A stretch of 64,000 bases of DNA from Massilia phosphatilytica (GTDB lineage Bacteria; Pseudomonadota; Gammaproteobacteria; Burkholderiales; Burkholderiaceae_D). The stretch covers positions 248,001-312,000 of the forward strand of contig NZ_PUIP01000003.1 of the NCBI RefSeq assembly GCF_002968015.1. The letters are read 5' to 3'. Shown here one piece after another: positions 9,481 through 18,499 of the stretch (position 1 is its first letter; the number at the start of each line of letters is the position of its first letter). Under the pieces are notes generated by a model. It worked only from the letters and a program-made list of their open reading frames with translations. It had not been told where the DNA came from and searched no databases. The position numbers and the translations under genes are program-made.

Positions 9481-10539
9481 ATGTTCAATCCATCCGACCA
9501 TCCGCACCGCCGTTACAACCCGCTGCAAGGCGACTGGGTCCTCGTGTCGCCACATCGCGCCAAGCGTCCGTGGCAGGGGCAGCAGGAAGCCGTCGACCGC
9601 TCGGCCAGGCCATCGCACGACCCGACCTGCTACCTGTGCCCGGGCAATACCCGCGTCAACGGCGAAAAGAACCCCGACTACACGGGCACCTATGTGTTCG
9701 AGAACGACTTCGCCGCGCTGATGCCCGACACCCCGGAAGCCGGGGAAGGCACCGACCCGCTGTTCCAGTCGATGAGCGCGCGCGGCACGAGCCGCGTGAT
9801 CTGCTTCTCGCCGGACCACGCGAAATCGCTGCCGCAACTGTCGCTGCCGGCCCTCGAAGGCGTGATCGACACGTGGTGCGCGCAGGCCGCCGAGCTGGGT
9901 GCGAAGTACCGCTGGGTCCAGGTGTTCGAGAACAAGGGCGCCGTGATGGGCTGCTCGAACCCGCACCCGCACGGCCAGATCTGGGCCACGAGCTACGTCC
10001 CGAACCTGCCGGCCGCCGAAGACCGCCAGCAAAAGGCGTATCACGCGGAACAGGGCCGCCGCCTGCTGCTGGACGTGGCCGAGCGCGAGATCGCCGCCGC
10101 CGAGCGCGTCGTCGTCCAGACCGAGCACTGGGTCGCCATCGTCCCCTATTGGGCCGCGTGGCCGTTCGAGACACTGGTCCTGCCCCGCTTCGCCGTGCGC
10201 CGCCTGGAAGAGCTGCAGCCGGCCCAGCGCGCCGACCTGGCCGTCCTGCTGAAGCGCCTGACCACCCGCTACGACAACCTGTTCCAGACTTCGTTCCCGT
10301 ATTCGATGGGCTGGCACGGTGCACCGTACGGTATTCCCGACGAAGACGCGGAAGGCTGGCAGCTGCACGCCCACTTCTACCCGCCGCTGCTCCGCTCCGC
10401 GTCGGTGCGCAAGTTCATGGTCGGCTTCGAAATGCTGGCCGAAGCCCAGCGCGACCTGACCCCGGAACAGGCGGCCGAACGCCTGCGCGTGCAATCCGAA
10501 GTGCACTACCTCGACACCGAATCCAATCAAACGACCTGA
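9481..10539 (+). CDS. galT: Galactose-1-phosphate uridylyltransferase
   Basis: The 352-residue enzyme exchanges galactose-1-phosphate with UDP-glucose in the Leloir pathway. It shows the N-terminal [15 protein letters not shown] segment, zinc-site cysteines in TCYLCPGN and the nucleophile block NPHPHGQIW, whose central His carries UMP. The length matches class I GalT of Gram-negative bacteria. galK starts one base after its stop codon, so the two are co-translated. GalE and galactose mutarotase are not in the window and must be elsewhere for a full pathway. Confidence 0.96.
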   Translation: MFNPSDHPHRRYNPLQGDWVLVSPHRAKRPWQGQQEAVDRSARPSHDPTCYLCPGNTRVNGEKNPDYTGTYVFENDFAALMPDTPEAGEGTDPLFQSMSARGTSRVICFSPDHAKSLPQLSLPALEGVIDTWCAQAAELGAKYRWVQVFENKGAVMGCSNPHPHGQIWATSYVPNLPAAEDRQQKAYHAEQGRRLLLDVAEREIAAAERVVVQTEHWVAIVPYWAAWPFETLVLPRFAVRRLEELQPAQRADLAVLLKRLTTRYDNLFQTSFPYSMGWHGAPYGIPDEDAEGWQLHAHFYPPLLRSASVRKFMVGFEMLAEAQRDLTPEQAAERLRVQSEVHYLDTESNQTT

Positions 10540-10540
10540 C

Positions 10541-11704
10541 ATGCAAGATAACCGAATCTCCCGTACCGCCGCCGCCTTCGAGACCGCGTTCGGCACCGCC
10601 CCCACGCTGTTCGTCCAGGCCCCGGGCCGCGTCAACCTGATCGGCGAGCACACCGATTACAACGACGGCCTCGTGCTCCCCTGCGCCATCGACTACCGCA
10701 CCGCCATCGCCGCGAAACCGCGCAGCGACCGCAAGGTGCGCGTCGTGGCGGCCGACTACGGCGACGCGCTCGACGAATACGACCTCGACGCCCCGATCGG
10801 CCGCGTAGACCAGCCGATGTGGGCCAACTACGTGCGCGGCGTCGTCGAGCAGTTCGCCAAGCGCGGCCTGCCGATGCAGGGCATGGACATGGCCATCGCG
10901 GGCGACGTGCCGCAGGGCGCTGGCCTGTCGTCGTCGGCGTCGCTGTCGGTCGCCGTGGGCCGTCTGTTCGCCACGCTGCCCGGCTTCGAGGCGCTGTCGC
11001 CGATCGACATCGCGCTGATCGCGCAGGCGTCGGAAAACGACTTCGTGGGCACCAAGTGCGGCAACATGGACCAGATCAGCTCCGCCTGCGGCGTCGAAGG
11101 CCACGCGCTGATGATCGACTGCCGCTCGCTGGAAGTGAAGCCCGTACCGGTGCCGGACAATGCCGCCATCATGATCTTCAACTCCAACGTGACGCGCGGC
11201 CTCGTCGACAGCGCCTACAACGTGCGCCGCGAGCAGTGCGAAGCGGCTGCCCGCCACTTCGGCATCCCGGCATTGCGCGACCTCGACCTGGCCACGCTGG
11301 AAGCCCGCGCCGCCGAGCTGGACCCGGTCGTGCTGCGCCGCGCGCGCCACGTCGTGACGGAAGACGACCGCGTGCTGGCGGCAGCCGACGCGCTGCAGGC
11401 CGGCGACCTGGTACGCCTGGGCGAACTGATGGCCGCGTCGCACGCATCGATGCGCGACGATTTCGAGATCACCGTGCCGGCCATCGACAACCTGGTCGAC
11501 ATCGTCAAGAACGTGATCGGGACGCAGGGCGGCGTGCGCATGACCGGCGGCGGCTTCGGCGGCTGCGTGGTGGCCGTCGTGCCGCATGCGCTGGTCGACG
11601 CGGCCCGCGCCGCCGTCGAGCGCGAATACCGCTCGCCGGACGGCAAGCCGGCCACGATCTACGTCTGCAAGCCGGCTGCCGGTGCGGGCAAGATCAATCC
11701 ATGA
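10541..11704 (+). CDS. galK: Galactokinase
   Basis: A 387-residue cytosolic GHMP kinase that phosphorylates galactose at C1. The galactokinase signature PGRVNLIGEHTDYNDGLVLP lies at about residues 27-46, the ATP-binding loop GAGLSSSAS at about 127-135, and the C-terminal GGGFGGC motif at about 329-335. Its stop codon overlaps the ATG of the following aldo/keto reductase (ATGATG), so galT, galK and the reductase form one translationally coupled unit. Nothing is missing from the active site. Confidence 0.96.
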   Translation: MQDNRISRTAAAFETAFGTAPTLFVQAPGRVNLIGEHTDYNDGLVLPCAIDYRTAIAAKPRSDRKVRVVAADYGDALDEYDLDAPIGRVDQPMWANYVRGVVEQFAKRGLPMQGMDMAIAGDVPQGAGLSSSASLSVAVGRLFATLPGFEALSPIDIALIAQASENDFVGTKCGNMDQISSACGVEGHALMIDCRSLEVKPVPVPDNAAIMIFNSNVTRGLVDSAYNVRREQCEAAARHFGIPALRDLDLATLEARAAELDPVVLRRARHVVTEDDRVLAAADALQAGDLVRLGELMAASHASMRDDFEITVPAIDNLVDIVKNVIGTQGGVRMTGGGFGGCVVAVVPHALVDAARAAVEREYRSPDGKPATIYVCKPAAGAGKINP

Positions 11705-12699
11705 TGTACGAGGCGGCGGCCGGTCGCTATGGTTCGATGCCCTACCCGCATTGCGGCCGCAGCGGCCTGCGGCTGTCCGCGGTATCGCTGGGGTTGTGGC
11801 ACAACTTCGGCGGCAATGACGATTTCGACCGCCAGCGCGAGATCGTGCGCACGGCGTTCGACCACGGCGTCACGTGCTTCGACCTCGCCAACAACTATGG
11901 CCCGCCGCCAGGATCGGCCGAGGAAAACTTCGGCCGCCTGCTGGCGCGGGACCTGAAGCCCTACCGCGACGAGATCGTCGTGTGCACGAAGGCCGGTTAC
12001 ACGATGTGGCCGGGCCCGTACGGCGACTGGGGCAGCCGCAAATACCTCGTCGCGAGCCTGGACCAGAGTCTCAAGCGCATGGGCCTGGACTACGTCGACA
12101 TCTTTTATCATCACCGCCCCGATCCCGACACGCCGCTCGAGGAAACGATGGCGGCCCTGGATTACATCGTGCGCAGCGGCCGCGCGCTGTACGCGGGCAT
12201 CTCGAACTACAACGGCGAGCGCACGGCCGCCGCGGCGGCGGAACTGCGCCGCCTGGGCACGCCGTTCGTCATCCACCAGATGCGCTACAGCATGCTCGTG
12301 CGCCAGCCCGAGGCGGACCTGTTCCCCGTACTGGAACGGGAAGGCGTCGGCGGCATCGCGTTCTCCCCGCTGGCGCAAGGGCTCCTCACGGACCGCTACC
12401 TCGGCGGCGCGCTGCCGGCCGATTCGCGTGCGGCCGGCAAGGTCGGCTTCCTGAAGCCGGAGCACATCACGCCGGAACGCCTGCGCATCATCGAGGCGCT
12501 GAACCAGGTCGCGCAAACGGGCGGGCGCACGCTCGCGCAGCTGGCGCTGGGTTGGGTAAGGCGCCAGCCTTCGATTGCCTCCGTGCTGATCGGCGCGAGC
12601 AGGCCGCAGCAGGTGCTGGATGCCGTGCGCGCGGTGGAGATGGCGCCGCTGGCGGGCGACGAGATCGCGGCGGTCGAGGCGATCCTCGCGTCGCAGTAG
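11701..12699 (+). CDS. Aldo/keto reductase, L-glyceraldehyde-3-phosphate reductase type
   Basis: A 332-residue NADPH-dependent TIM-barrel reductase of the YghZ/MgrA subgroup. Visible blocks are FDLANNYGPPPGSAEENFG with the catalytic Asp and Tyr near the N-terminus, the active-site Lys in VCTKAGY, YVDIFYHHR, and the C-terminal cofactor loop IGASRPQQ. Family members act on triose aldehydes and methylglyoxal. Overlap with galK suggests it is made together with galactose enzymes, perhaps to remove reactive sugar aldehydes; that role is inferred. A tandem hairpin element begins one base after its stop codon. Confidence 0.88.
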   Translation: MMYEAAAGRYGSMPYPHCGRSGLRLSAVSLGLWHNFGGNDDFDRQREIVRTAFDHGVTCFDLANNYGPPPGSAEENFGRLLARDLKPYRDEIVVCTKAGYTMWPGPYGDWGSRKYLVASLDQSLKRMGLDYVDIFYHHRPDPDTPLEETMAALDYIVRSGRALYAGISNYNGERTAAAAAELRRLGTPFVIHQMRYSMLVRQPEADLFPVLEREGVGGIAFSPLAQGLLTDRYLGGALPADSRAAGKVGFLKPEHITPERLRIIEALNQVAQTGGRTLAQLALGWVRRQPSIASVLIGASRPQQVLDAVRAVEMAPLAGDEIAAVEAILASQ

Positions 12700-12780
12700 A
12701 AAAAACGGCGCGCCGCCACGTGGAACGGGCGCGCCGGTGGTAACGACAGGACGGCACCGCCGTACCGTCCCGGCTTCCTG
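12700..12780 (-). terminator. Two-hairpin intrinsic terminator, copy 1 of a repeated element
   Basis: Read on the minus strand, downstream of the SDR gene, the element has a first hairpin (12749-12770, GGACGGTAC against GTGCCGTCC with one G-U pair) and a second one (CGGCGCGCC/GGCGCGCCG, 12706-12714 with 12728-12736) followed by six T. It should end SDR transcripts. Nearly the same sequence recurs at 22260-22337 behind an unrelated gene. Confidence 0.8.
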
Positions 12781-12798
12781 AAAGCGGTGCGAAGGCGC

Positions 12799-13581
12799 CT
12801 AGTGGAAGGTGAAGCCGCCGTCCACGTTGACGGACTGCCCGGTCACGTTCTCCATCGTGGCGAGAAAGAGCGCCATGCGGCCCATGTCTTCGGCGGTCTG
12901 CGCGCGGCCCTGCGGGATGAGCGTGAGCTGGTGGCGCGCCCAGGAATCCTCGACCGACTCTCCCTCCTTTTTCCATTCGTCGGCGAGACGATCCCACATG
13001 TAGGTGCGTACGACGCCGGGACAGATGGCATTGACCGTGATGCCCTCCTGCGCCACTTCCTTGGCCAGCGCGTTCGTGAACCCCACCACCGCGAATTTCG
13101 ACGCGCTGTAGTGGGCGAGATTGGGAAAGCCTTCCTTGCCCGCGATCGAGGCCACGTTGATGATGCGGCCCCACCCCTGCCCCCGCATCGGCCCGAGCGC
13201 GGCCCGGCAGCCGAGGAACGTGCCTTTGGCGTTGACGTCCATGACGACGTCCCAGTCCTTCTCCGTCAGGTCCGCCACCGGGCGGATATTGATGACCCCT
13301 GCGCAGTTGACGAGGATACCCAGCGCGCCGAACGACGCGACGGCCTCGTCGACCATGGCCTGCACCTGCGCGGCGTCCGTGACGTCCACGCGCCGGGTGA
13401 GCGCGCGCCGGCCCAGTGCCCTGACTTCGTCGGCCGTCGCCTGCATGGCATCCTCCAGCAGGTCGGCAATCAGCACGTCGGCGCCGGCGCGCGCGAGTTC
13501 CAGTACGATGCCCTTGCCGATACCGCGCGCGCCGCCCGTCACGATGGCCGAACGGCCGGCCAGCGGAAGTGAATTCGTCAT
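12799..13581 (-). CDS. SDR-family NAD(P)-dependent oxidoreductase
   Basis: A 260-residue classical short-chain dehydrogenase. The cofactor motif TGGARGIGKG is near residue 15, the NCAGV segment near 90, the catalytic YSASK with Tyr and Lys at about 158-162, and the family C-terminus GQSVNVDGGFTFH. The start is the ATG preceded by GGAGACGGAG. Sugar or polyol dehydrogenases of this class are common beside glycoside-degrading genes, and a glycosidase lies upstream on the same strand, but the 179-bp gap with its own dyads suggests a separate promoter. The substrate cannot be told from the sequence. Confidence 0.85.
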   Translation of the reverse strand: MTNSLPLAGRSAIVTGGARGIGKGIVLELARAGADVLIADLLEDAMQATADEVRALGRRALTRRVDVTDAAQVQAMVDEAVASFGALGILVNCAGVINIRPVADLTEKDWDVVMDVNAKGTFLGCRAALGPMRGQGWGRIINVASIAGKEGFPNLAHYSASKFAVVGFTNALAKEVAQEGITVNAICPGVVRTYMWDRLADEWKKEGESVEDSWARHQLTLIPQGRAQTAEDMGRMALFLATMENVTGQSVNVDGGFTFH

Positions 13582-13702
13582 CTCCGTCTCCTCATTGTGG
13601 GTTGATCCTGAACGATGTTGCCGCCGGACTGAACGCAACTAGCGTGCCAGTGCGTCCGCAGATGGGATATCAGGGAGAAAACGGGGATTGGAGGGCCGCG
13701 CG

Positions 13703-13748
13703 TGCGACACGTGTCGCAGCACCATCCGTATCGCGTCCGACAGGTGTC
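13703..13748. promoter_or_regulatory. Pair of palindromes between glycosidase and SDR genes
   Basis: TGCGACACGTGTCGCA at 13703-13718 is a perfect 16-bp palindrome. A second, imperfect copy of its core, GACAGGTGTC, lies at 13739-13748. The centres are 33 bp apart, close to three helical turns. The pair is about 120-165 bp upstream of the SDR start and just past the glycosidase stop codon, and could bind a dimeric regulator on one face of the DNA. Confidence 0.45.
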
Positions 13749-13760
13749 TCGGCGGGCGCC

Positions 13761-15008
13761 TCAGCACCAGTTTTTGTCGGGCTTCATGTCGAGGCGGTGC
13801 GCCGCGTCGATCACGTCCTGCAGCTCCACCGGGTCGCTGAACGGATCCTCGTCCAGCGCGGTGACCCGGTTCAGCTCCTTCTGCCACCGCCGCAGCTCGT
13901 CGATGTAATCCTGGTCGGGTACCCGTTCGAGGTCGCCGTTCCTGGCGACGAGGTCGTGGATCCCGTTGTGCACCCATTCGCCGCTGTGCCAGTCCGGCAT
14001 GTCGATGCCAGGGAACAGGCAGATCCCCTGCAGGTCGATGCCGCGCCTGACCGCCGCCAGCGATTCGCACATCACGTCGTGCAGCCAGCTCGCGCGGCCA
14101 TGATTCAGGCCGCTCGTCTCGCCAATGATCATCGGCCGCCGGTAGCGTTGCCAGACCGTCTCCAGCATGTCGCACAGCGGCGCGATGCGGTCGTCGCCAG
14201 GAGCCAGCGGCGCATGCGGGCCATGCTCGCGGTATTCCATCTGCCCGAACGAATACGAATTCGCGCCGACGATGTCCAGCACCTCGGGCGCACCGCCGAA
14301 TTCGGGATGCTCGCGGCCATACAGGATGTCCCAGGCCAGGAACGTGTCGACTTCGGTTTCGCGGCGCGCGGCCTCGACCTGGTCGGGACGGTCGCGCGGC
14401 GCGACGACGCGCACCAGAGGATCGACATGCACCATCCGCGCGTCCGGATCGACTTCGCGGATCGCCTTCACTCCAGCGATGGCGGCGCGGCACAGCGCCA
14501 GCCGCAGGCGCATGCGGTCCTCGCGCGTACAGCGATATGGCGCCGCCCAGGCCCACTCGCCGGCGCAGAACGAAAAGAAGGTGATCTCGTTGATGGGCGT
14601 GAAGAAGTGCGGACCGCGCACCTTCGGCACGACGTACGCGGCCGCGGCGCGGCAGTAGCTGGCGAAACGGTCGACAAAGGCATCGGAAAACGGATCGAGA
14701 TCGTCCGGAAAGCCGTAGTGGCACAGGTCCCAGACCGGGATGACCTTGGCCGCGTTCATCGCGGCGATGAACGGGTCGACGCCGGAAAAGTCGTAGCGGC
14801 CGCCCATGTCCACCATGGGCCACGGGATGCCTTCACGCGCGACGGCGATGCCGAGGCGTGCCAGGCGCGCGTAATCTTCGGCGGCGTGGCGGTCATGCCC
14901 CGTTTCCGCCACCAGGTTGCGGCGCACGCGCTCCTTCCCCCACAGGAAGGTGGAGCATTCGAAACCGGACAGGAAAAAGGTGGGAAAGATTCCGGGACGC
15001 TGTGCCAC
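13761..15008 (-). CDS. GH1-like beta-glycosidase-family protein
   Basis: The 415-residue product looks like a clan GH-A TIM-barrel glycosidase without a signal peptide, so cytosolic. It shows an N-terminal FFLSGFECSTFLW segment typical of GH1-like barrels, the probable acid/base Glu in TPINEITFFSF, and a probable nucleophile Glu in MIIGETSGL. GH1 enzymes usually have NEP at the first site, so this is a divergent relative. It may split short oligosaccharides taken up by the cell. It is followed by the SDR gene on the same strand. The assignment to a glycosidase is fairly firm, the exact family less so. Confidence 0.7.
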   Translation of the reverse strand: MAQRPGIFPTFFLSGFECSTFLWGKERVRRNLVAETGHDRHAAEDYARLARLGIAVAREGIPWPMVDMGGRYDFSGVDPFIAAMNAAKVIPVWDLCHYGFPDDLDPFSDAFVDRFASYCRAAAAYVVPKVRGPHFFTPINEITFFSFCAGEWAWAAPYRCTREDRMRLRLALCRAAIAGVKAIREVDPDARMVHVDPLVRVVAPRDRPDQVEAARRETEVDTFLAWDILYGREHPEFGGAPEVLDIVGANSYSFGQMEYREHGPHAPLAPGDDRIAPLCDMLETVWQRYRRPMIIGETSGLNHGRASWLHDVMCESLAAVRRGIDLQGICLFPGIDMPDWHSGEWVHNGIHDLVARNGDLERVPDQDYIDELRRWQKELNRVTALDEDPFSDPVELQDVIDAAHRLDMKPDKNWC

Positions 15009-15086
15009 GCGGCTCTCCTTTCGATTCTTGGGTGGAGCCGAGTATAGCCCGGGCTCGCGAACCGGCCGTGCACGCTTGCCCTGGCT

Positions 15087-16016
15087 CTACTTGTCGTCCT
15101 TGCGGGCAAACCACGTCGCCAGCGCGGAACCGGACAGGTTGTGCCACACGCTGAACAGTGCGCTCGGCACGGCCGCCAGCGGGCTGAAATGCGCGGCCGC
15201 CAGCGCGGCACCGAGGCCGGAATTCTGCATCCCGGTCTCGAACATCACGGCCTTGCGCTTGGCGAGGTCCATGCCGAACATGCGCGCGAACGCGTAGCCG
15301 AGCGCGAAGCCAAGCAGATTGTGCAGGATGACCGCGGCGAACATCAGCAGGCCGTTCGTCAGCAATTTCGCCTGGTTCAGCGCGACGATGATCGCGATGA
15401 TCAGCACGATGGCCACCGTGGACACGAGCGGCAGCGCCTTCACGCTGGCCACGGCCTGGCGGCGGAACAGGGTTTTCGCCACGATGCCCAGCGCGATCGG
15501 CAGGATCACGACCTGCACGATGTCCATGAACAGGGACGTCGTATTAATGTGCATCCACGCGCCCGCGAGCAGCGACACGAGCGCCGGCGTGGCGAACGGC
15601 GCGATCAGCGTGGACACGGCGCCAATGGAGACGCCAAGCGCCACGTCGCCGCGCGACAGGAACGTCATCACGTTGGACGCCGTGCCGCTCGGACAGCAGC
15701 CGACGAGGATCACGCCGACCGCGATCTCGGGCGGCAGGCGCAGTGCGATGGCAAGCAGGTACGCGATGCCGGGCATGATCAGGTAATGCCCGACCACGCC
15801 GATGGCGACATCCTTCGGCCGCCGGAACACGTCGCGGAAGTCTTCCGTCGACAAGGTCAGGCCCATGCCGAACATGACGATGCCCAGCAGCGGCGCGATC
15901 CACGATTTCCAGCCGACGAACAGGTGCGGCGCGAAGAAGCCGAGGGCGGCGAACAGGAGGACCCATAGCGAGAAGGTCTTGCCGACGAAGGCACTGGCTT
16001 TTTCGATGGCGTTCAC
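15087..16016 (-). CDS. Bile acid:sodium symporter (BASS) family transporter
   Basis: A 309-residue inner-membrane protein with about nine or ten hydrophobic helices. Typical BASS features are the FGMGLTL segment near residue 60, the crossover motif GCCPSGTASNVMTFLSRGD near 110, and ETGMQNSGLGAALA near 250. Bacterial members carry organic anions such as pantoate or 2-keto acids with sodium. I take the GTG at 16016, which has AGGAGA eight bases upstream; an in-frame ATG at 16049 adds 11 residues and has a weaker site. The C-terminal Lys-rich tail is short. Substrate unknown. Confidence 0.85.
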   Translation of the reverse strand: MNAIEKASAFVGKTFSLWVLLFAALGFFAPHLFVGWKSWIAPLLGIVMFGMGLTLSTEDFRDVFRRPKDVAIGVVGHYLIMPGIAYLLAIALRLPPEIAVGVILVGCCPSGTASNVMTFLSRGDVALGVSIGAVSTLIAPFATPALVSLLAGAWMHINTTSLFMDIVQVVILPIALGIVAKTLFRRQAVASVKALPLVSTVAIVLIIAIIVALNQAKLLTNGLLMFAAVILHNLLGFALGYAFARMFGMDLAKRKAVMFETGMQNSGLGAALAAAHFSPLAAVPSALFSVWHNLSGSALATWFARKDDK

Positions 16017-16114
16017 GCGTGGATTCTCCTGGGCTGATGGGTCCGCCATTATATGTCCCCGCCCTGACCTTCGGCCGGTGCGTCCCCGCGCGATCGGGCG
16101 TACCATCACCCATC

Positions 16115-16732
16115 ATGACCGCTACCTCACTCATCCGCCTCCCGATCGGCACCCGGGACGGCGTCGTGTTCGACGTCGTGGCCTGGGGCCCGTCCCACGC
16201 CGACGTCGACTTCAGCGTGGCCTGCATGTTCGAGCACGAACTGGGCGACGGCATGGCCGGCGGCCTGCTGGCCCTGGACCAGGCGCTCGGCGGCCAGTTG
16301 TCCCGCCTGCGCGCGGCGGGCGCGTTCCGCGCGCAGCCGCTGGAAACGCTGCTCATCACATCCCCGCCGCCGGCCGTCGTACCGCGTGCGGTGCTCGTGA
16401 TCGGCCTGGGCGATCCGGCGCTCCTCGACGGCGAGATGCTGCGGCGCGCCTGCCGCGTGGCGATGTGCGAGGCGATCCGCTTCGGCGCGGTGTCGATGGC
16501 GTTCGCGCCCAGCGTGCTCGATGCCGGACATACGAACAATGCGGCGCTGGACATGCAGAACGTGATGCTGGACGGGATGCTGGGTGCGCTGCGGGCCGAG
16601 CACATGCTGGCGGAGGCCGGCCTCGCGGCGGCGCCCTCGCTGCGCCATTGCACGTTCGACGTCGGGGCGCCGCGCGCGCAGGCGGCGGGACGCGCGTTCG
16701 CCGACGCGTTTGCGCGGCTGGCCGGGACCTAG
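16115..16732 (+). CDS. Stand-alone M17 leucyl aminopeptidase N-terminal domain protein
   Basis: The 205-residue product resembles only the N-terminal macro-like domain of leucyl aminopeptidases: LVIGLGDP near residue 90 and a mixed alpha/beta pattern. The metal-binding catalytic domain of M17 enzymes, with its NTDAEGR block, is absent, and there is no sign of a frameshift, since the frame ends cleanly. It is therefore not a peptidase as it stands; a ligand- or ADP-ribose-like binding role is possible but unproven. It runs towards the kinase/phosphatase gene, and the two stop codons share a single CTAG. Confidence 0.65.
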   Translation: MTATSLIRLPIGTRDGVVFDVVAWGPSHADVDFSVACMFEHELGDGMAGGLLALDQALGGQLSRLRAAGAFRAQPLETLLITSPPPAVVPRAVLVIGLGDPALLDGEMLRRACRVAMCEAIRFGAVSMAFAPSVLDAGHTNNAALDMQNVMLDGMLGALRAEHMLAEAGLAAAPSLRHCTFDVGAPRAQAAGRAFADAFARLAGT

Positions 16733-18465
16733 CGCCGCAGCGCGAAGTCCGCCACCAGCGCCAGTCCCAGCCCGAACGACACCGCCTTCCAGAACAGCAG
16801 CGGACTGCGCTCGATCAGCGGCGTGCGCGTGCGCACGGCAAACGCACTGTTCGGATGGTGCAGGTCGTACACGAATTCGGCGACGTCCTCGTAGCGTTTG
16901 CGCGGATCGATCTGCAGCGCCTTGTGCAGCGCCGCGTCGACCCAGGCCGGGATCGCCGGATCGTGCGTGCGCGCGGGCGTGTACGCGAGCCGGCGCTGCG
17001 CCGCGCGCCCGGCGGCGCGGGGGATGTCGACGCCGTACGGCAGTTCGCCCGTCAGCATGAAGTACGTCAGCACGCCGAGCGCGAACACGTCCGAGCGCAC
17101 GGTCCCGCGCTCGCCCAGGAAGTACTCGGGCGCGGCGTACAGCGCGGCGCCCTGCAGGGTCCATTCCTCGTCGTGCGGCGCCAGCTCGACGACGCCGGCC
17201 ACGCTCACCGACCCGAAGTCGATGATGCGCGCATTGCCGCCGGCATCGATCATGACGTTTTCCGGCCGGACGTCCTGGTGCAGCATCTCGAGCCGGTGGA
17301 ACGCGCGCAGGCCTTTCGCCACCTGGTCGACGATGCGCCGCACGGCGTCCAGGCCGGGACGCGGCTGGCTGCGCAGCCACTGCGCCAGCGTGACCCCTTC
17401 GATATATTCGGCCGCCACGTAGACATGGCTGCGCCGGCGCGCCGGTGCCGCGGGTTTCACGACATGGGGACTGCGCACGCGCCCCATGATCCACTCCTCC
17501 ATCACGAACCGCTCCATGTAGGCACGGTCGCCGGCGAGGTCGATGGAGGGCGTCTTGAGGATGACCTGCGCGCCGCTGTCCGGGTCCTCGGCCAGGTAGA
17601 CGTGGCTGCGGCTGCTGCCGTGCACTTCGCGCACGATGCGGTAGCCGTCGAGCTCCGCGCGCGGGGCCAGCAACTGCGGCAGCGGCAGGCCCGCCATCTG
17701 GCGCAGCAGTTCGGACGCCTCGCGCGCCTGCAGCGATTCGATGCGGACCAGTTGCACGGTGAGGTTGTCGGCACTGCCGTTGGCGAGCGCACGCTCCACC
17801 AGGCGGCACGCGGCCGCGTCGAGGTCCGCGGCGTCCTTCAGCGCGGCGTGGACGTCGGCGCCCGACACGTGCTCGTACACGCCGTCCGTCGCCAGCATGA
17901 ACAGGTCGCCCGCTTCCAGCGCCACGGCGCGGTAGTCGATCTCGACCCGGTCCTGCACGCCCAGCGCGCGGCTCAGGTAGCTGCGCTCGGGAGAAACCCA
18001 CACGCGGTGGTCGGTCGTCAGCTGTTCCAGGCTGGCGCCCTGCTCCCCCGCATGGACGCGGTAGATGCGCGCGTCGCCGACGTGGAAGACATGCGCCGTG
18101 TTCGACTTGATCACGAGCGCGGAGAACGTGCAGACGTGGCCGCAATCCTGGTCGGCGCGGTCCTGGCCCTGGCGCGTGTGGGCGTACAGCCAGGCGTTGA
18201 CGGCGGCGAGCACCTTCTCGGCCGACGTCCGCACCGACCACGCGTCGGCCGTGGCGTAGTAATCGTCAAGGAACGCCGTGACGGCCGTGGCGCTGGCGAT
18301 ATGGCTCACGGCGCTGCTGCTGATGCCGTCGGCCAGCGCGAGCGCCGCGCCCTTGGTCGAGGCGAGCGGCGCGCGCGGCATCACCATGCCGTGGCAATCC
18401 TGGTTGACGGCCTTGCGGCCCCGGTCCGTGTGCTGGCCGACGGACAGCGTCAATGGCTGCGACAT
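16729..18465 (-). CDS. PP2C phosphatase-Ser/Thr protein kinase fusion, membrane-anchored
   Basis: A 578-residue protein with opposing enzymes in one chain. Residues 1-245 are a PP2C phosphatase with metal-binding Asp23 (NQD), Asp46-Gly47 (ADG), Asp194-Gly195 (TDG) and Asp233 (DN). Residues about 274-540 are an eukaryotic-type kinase: Lys304 in VILK, HQDVRPEN with catalytic Asp398 and Asn402, DFG with Asp416, and APE at 445-447. The glycine loop is poor (HGSSRS) and HRD is changed to HQD, but the core residues remain. A single transmembrane helix ends the protein at about 556-573. It lies 34 bp downstream of the formate/nitrite channel gene on the same strand, so it probably regulates that channel or linked nitrogen metabolism. 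Confidence 0.9.
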   Translation of the reverse strand: MSQPLTLSVGQHTDRGRKAVNQDCHGMVMPRAPLASTKGAALALADGISSSAVSHIASATAVTAFLDDYYATADAWSVRTSAEKVLAAVNAWLYAHTRQGQDRADQDCGHVCTFSALVIKSNTAHVFHVGDARIYRVHAGEQGASLEQLTTDHRVWVSPERSYLSRALGVQDRVEIDYRAVALEAGDLFMLATDGVYEHVSGADVHAALKDAADLDAAACRLVERALANGSADNLTVQLVRIESLQAREASELLRQMAGLPLPQLLAPRAELDGYRIVREVHGSSRSHVYLAEDPDSGAQVILKTPSIDLAGDRAYMERFVMEEWIMGRVRSPHVVKPAAPARRRSHVYVAAEYIEGVTLAQWLRSQPRPGLDAVRRIVDQVAKGLRAFHRLEMLHQDVRPENVMIDAGGNARIIDFGSVSVAGVVELAPHDEEWTLQGAALYAAPEYFLGERGTVRSDVFALGVLTYFMLTGELPYGVDIPRAAGRAAQRRLAYTPARTHDPAIPAWVDAALHKALQIDPRKRYEDVAEFVYDLHHPNSAFAVRTRTPLIERSPLLFWKAVSFGLGLALVADFALRR

Positions 18466-18499
18466 GAGCTGTGAAGCGGCGACGCCGGCGCGCGCGTCG

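Noticed and set aside
15802..18474. An 890-codon open frame antisense to the symporter and kinase/phosphatase genes
   Set aside because: It crosses two clear genes on the other strand and has no motif; typical long shadow frame in high-GC DNA.
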